Below, piece after piece: positions 23,808-23,831 of a stretch of DNA of 23,831 bases. The stretch comes from Perlabentimonas sp046542995 (lineage in GTDB: Bacteria > Bacteroidota > Bacteroidia > Bacteroidales > Tenuifilaceae). The stretch is taken from contig JBKHAH010000052.1 of assembly GCA_046542995.1 (NCBI GenBank), positions 1-23,831 on the forward strand, in the 5' to 3' direction. Position numbers and translations under genes: made by a program. Each line of letters starts with the position of its first letter. The first letter of the stretch is position 1. Below the pieces are notes generated by a model. The model was not told where the DNA came from. It saw only the letters and a list, made by a program, of their open reading frames with translations, and searched no databases.

Positions 23808-23831
23808 TCCTTTAGTTTTTATATTTAACAA

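Noticed and set aside
1..23831. CRISPR arrays, tRNA or rRNA genes, insertion sequences, prophage genes
   Set aside because: No regularly spaced repeats, cloverleaf-like stretches, rRNA segments, transposase or phage motifs were seen in the intergenic regions or reading frames.

Overview
The window looks like a chromosomal segment of a Bacteroidota bacterium, probably Bacteroidales-like. The grounds are: AT-rich DNA; starts with little or no Shine-Dalgarno; several promoters of the Bacteroidota type (TTTG, 20 bases, TAnnTTTG); lipoproteins with the acidic Cys-proximal residues of this phylum; and families typical of it, including a fused E1 alpha/beta 2-oxoacid dehydrogenase, a long KamA-type radical SAM protein and SiaC-type regulators. 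No tRNA, rRNA, CRISPR array, insertion sequence or prophage gene was seen.

Layout. Bases 1-4000 hold the last codons of an unidentified gene, then a 2-oxoacid dehydrogenase E2, a fused E1 alpha/beta and a flavodoxin, all on the + strand. Bases 4063-5370 hold a promoter and three tandem SiaC (DUF1987) regulatory phosphoprotein paralogs. These converge on a large membrane sensor (5439-7790, minus) with Cache, HAMP, GAF and PAS parts and no enzymatic output domain. Then come a secreted M28 peptidase, fabG, a MarR regulator (minus), a coiled-coil lipoprotein and pfkA. Bases 12806-15865 are a minus-strand operon of a KamA-family radical SAM protein, a small coiled-coil stress-type protein and a DUF308 membrane protein. 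An M3 dipeptidyl carboxypeptidase follows.

Bases 18293-19037 are the wreck of a DMSO-reductase-like molybdoenzyme operon: the N-terminus of the catalytic subunit, with stops and a frameshift, lies next to the C-terminus of a DmsC-like anchor, and everything between is gone. A compact transcription unit follows (19162-20884) with its own promoter, a GNAT acetyltransferase, an alanine/ornithine-racemase-like PLP enzyme and a strong terminator. Next are mobA (molybdenum cofactor guanylyltransferase, minus), a FlK-type hotdog thioesterase and two lipoproteins of unknown function.

Most of the window is core metabolism and housekeeping. The parts most likely to reward attention are the triple SiaC cassette with the output-less sensor, the collapsed molybdoenzyme operon beside an intact mobA, and the KamA/coiled-coil/DUF308 operon. 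All assignments come from reading motifs by eye; no database search was run.
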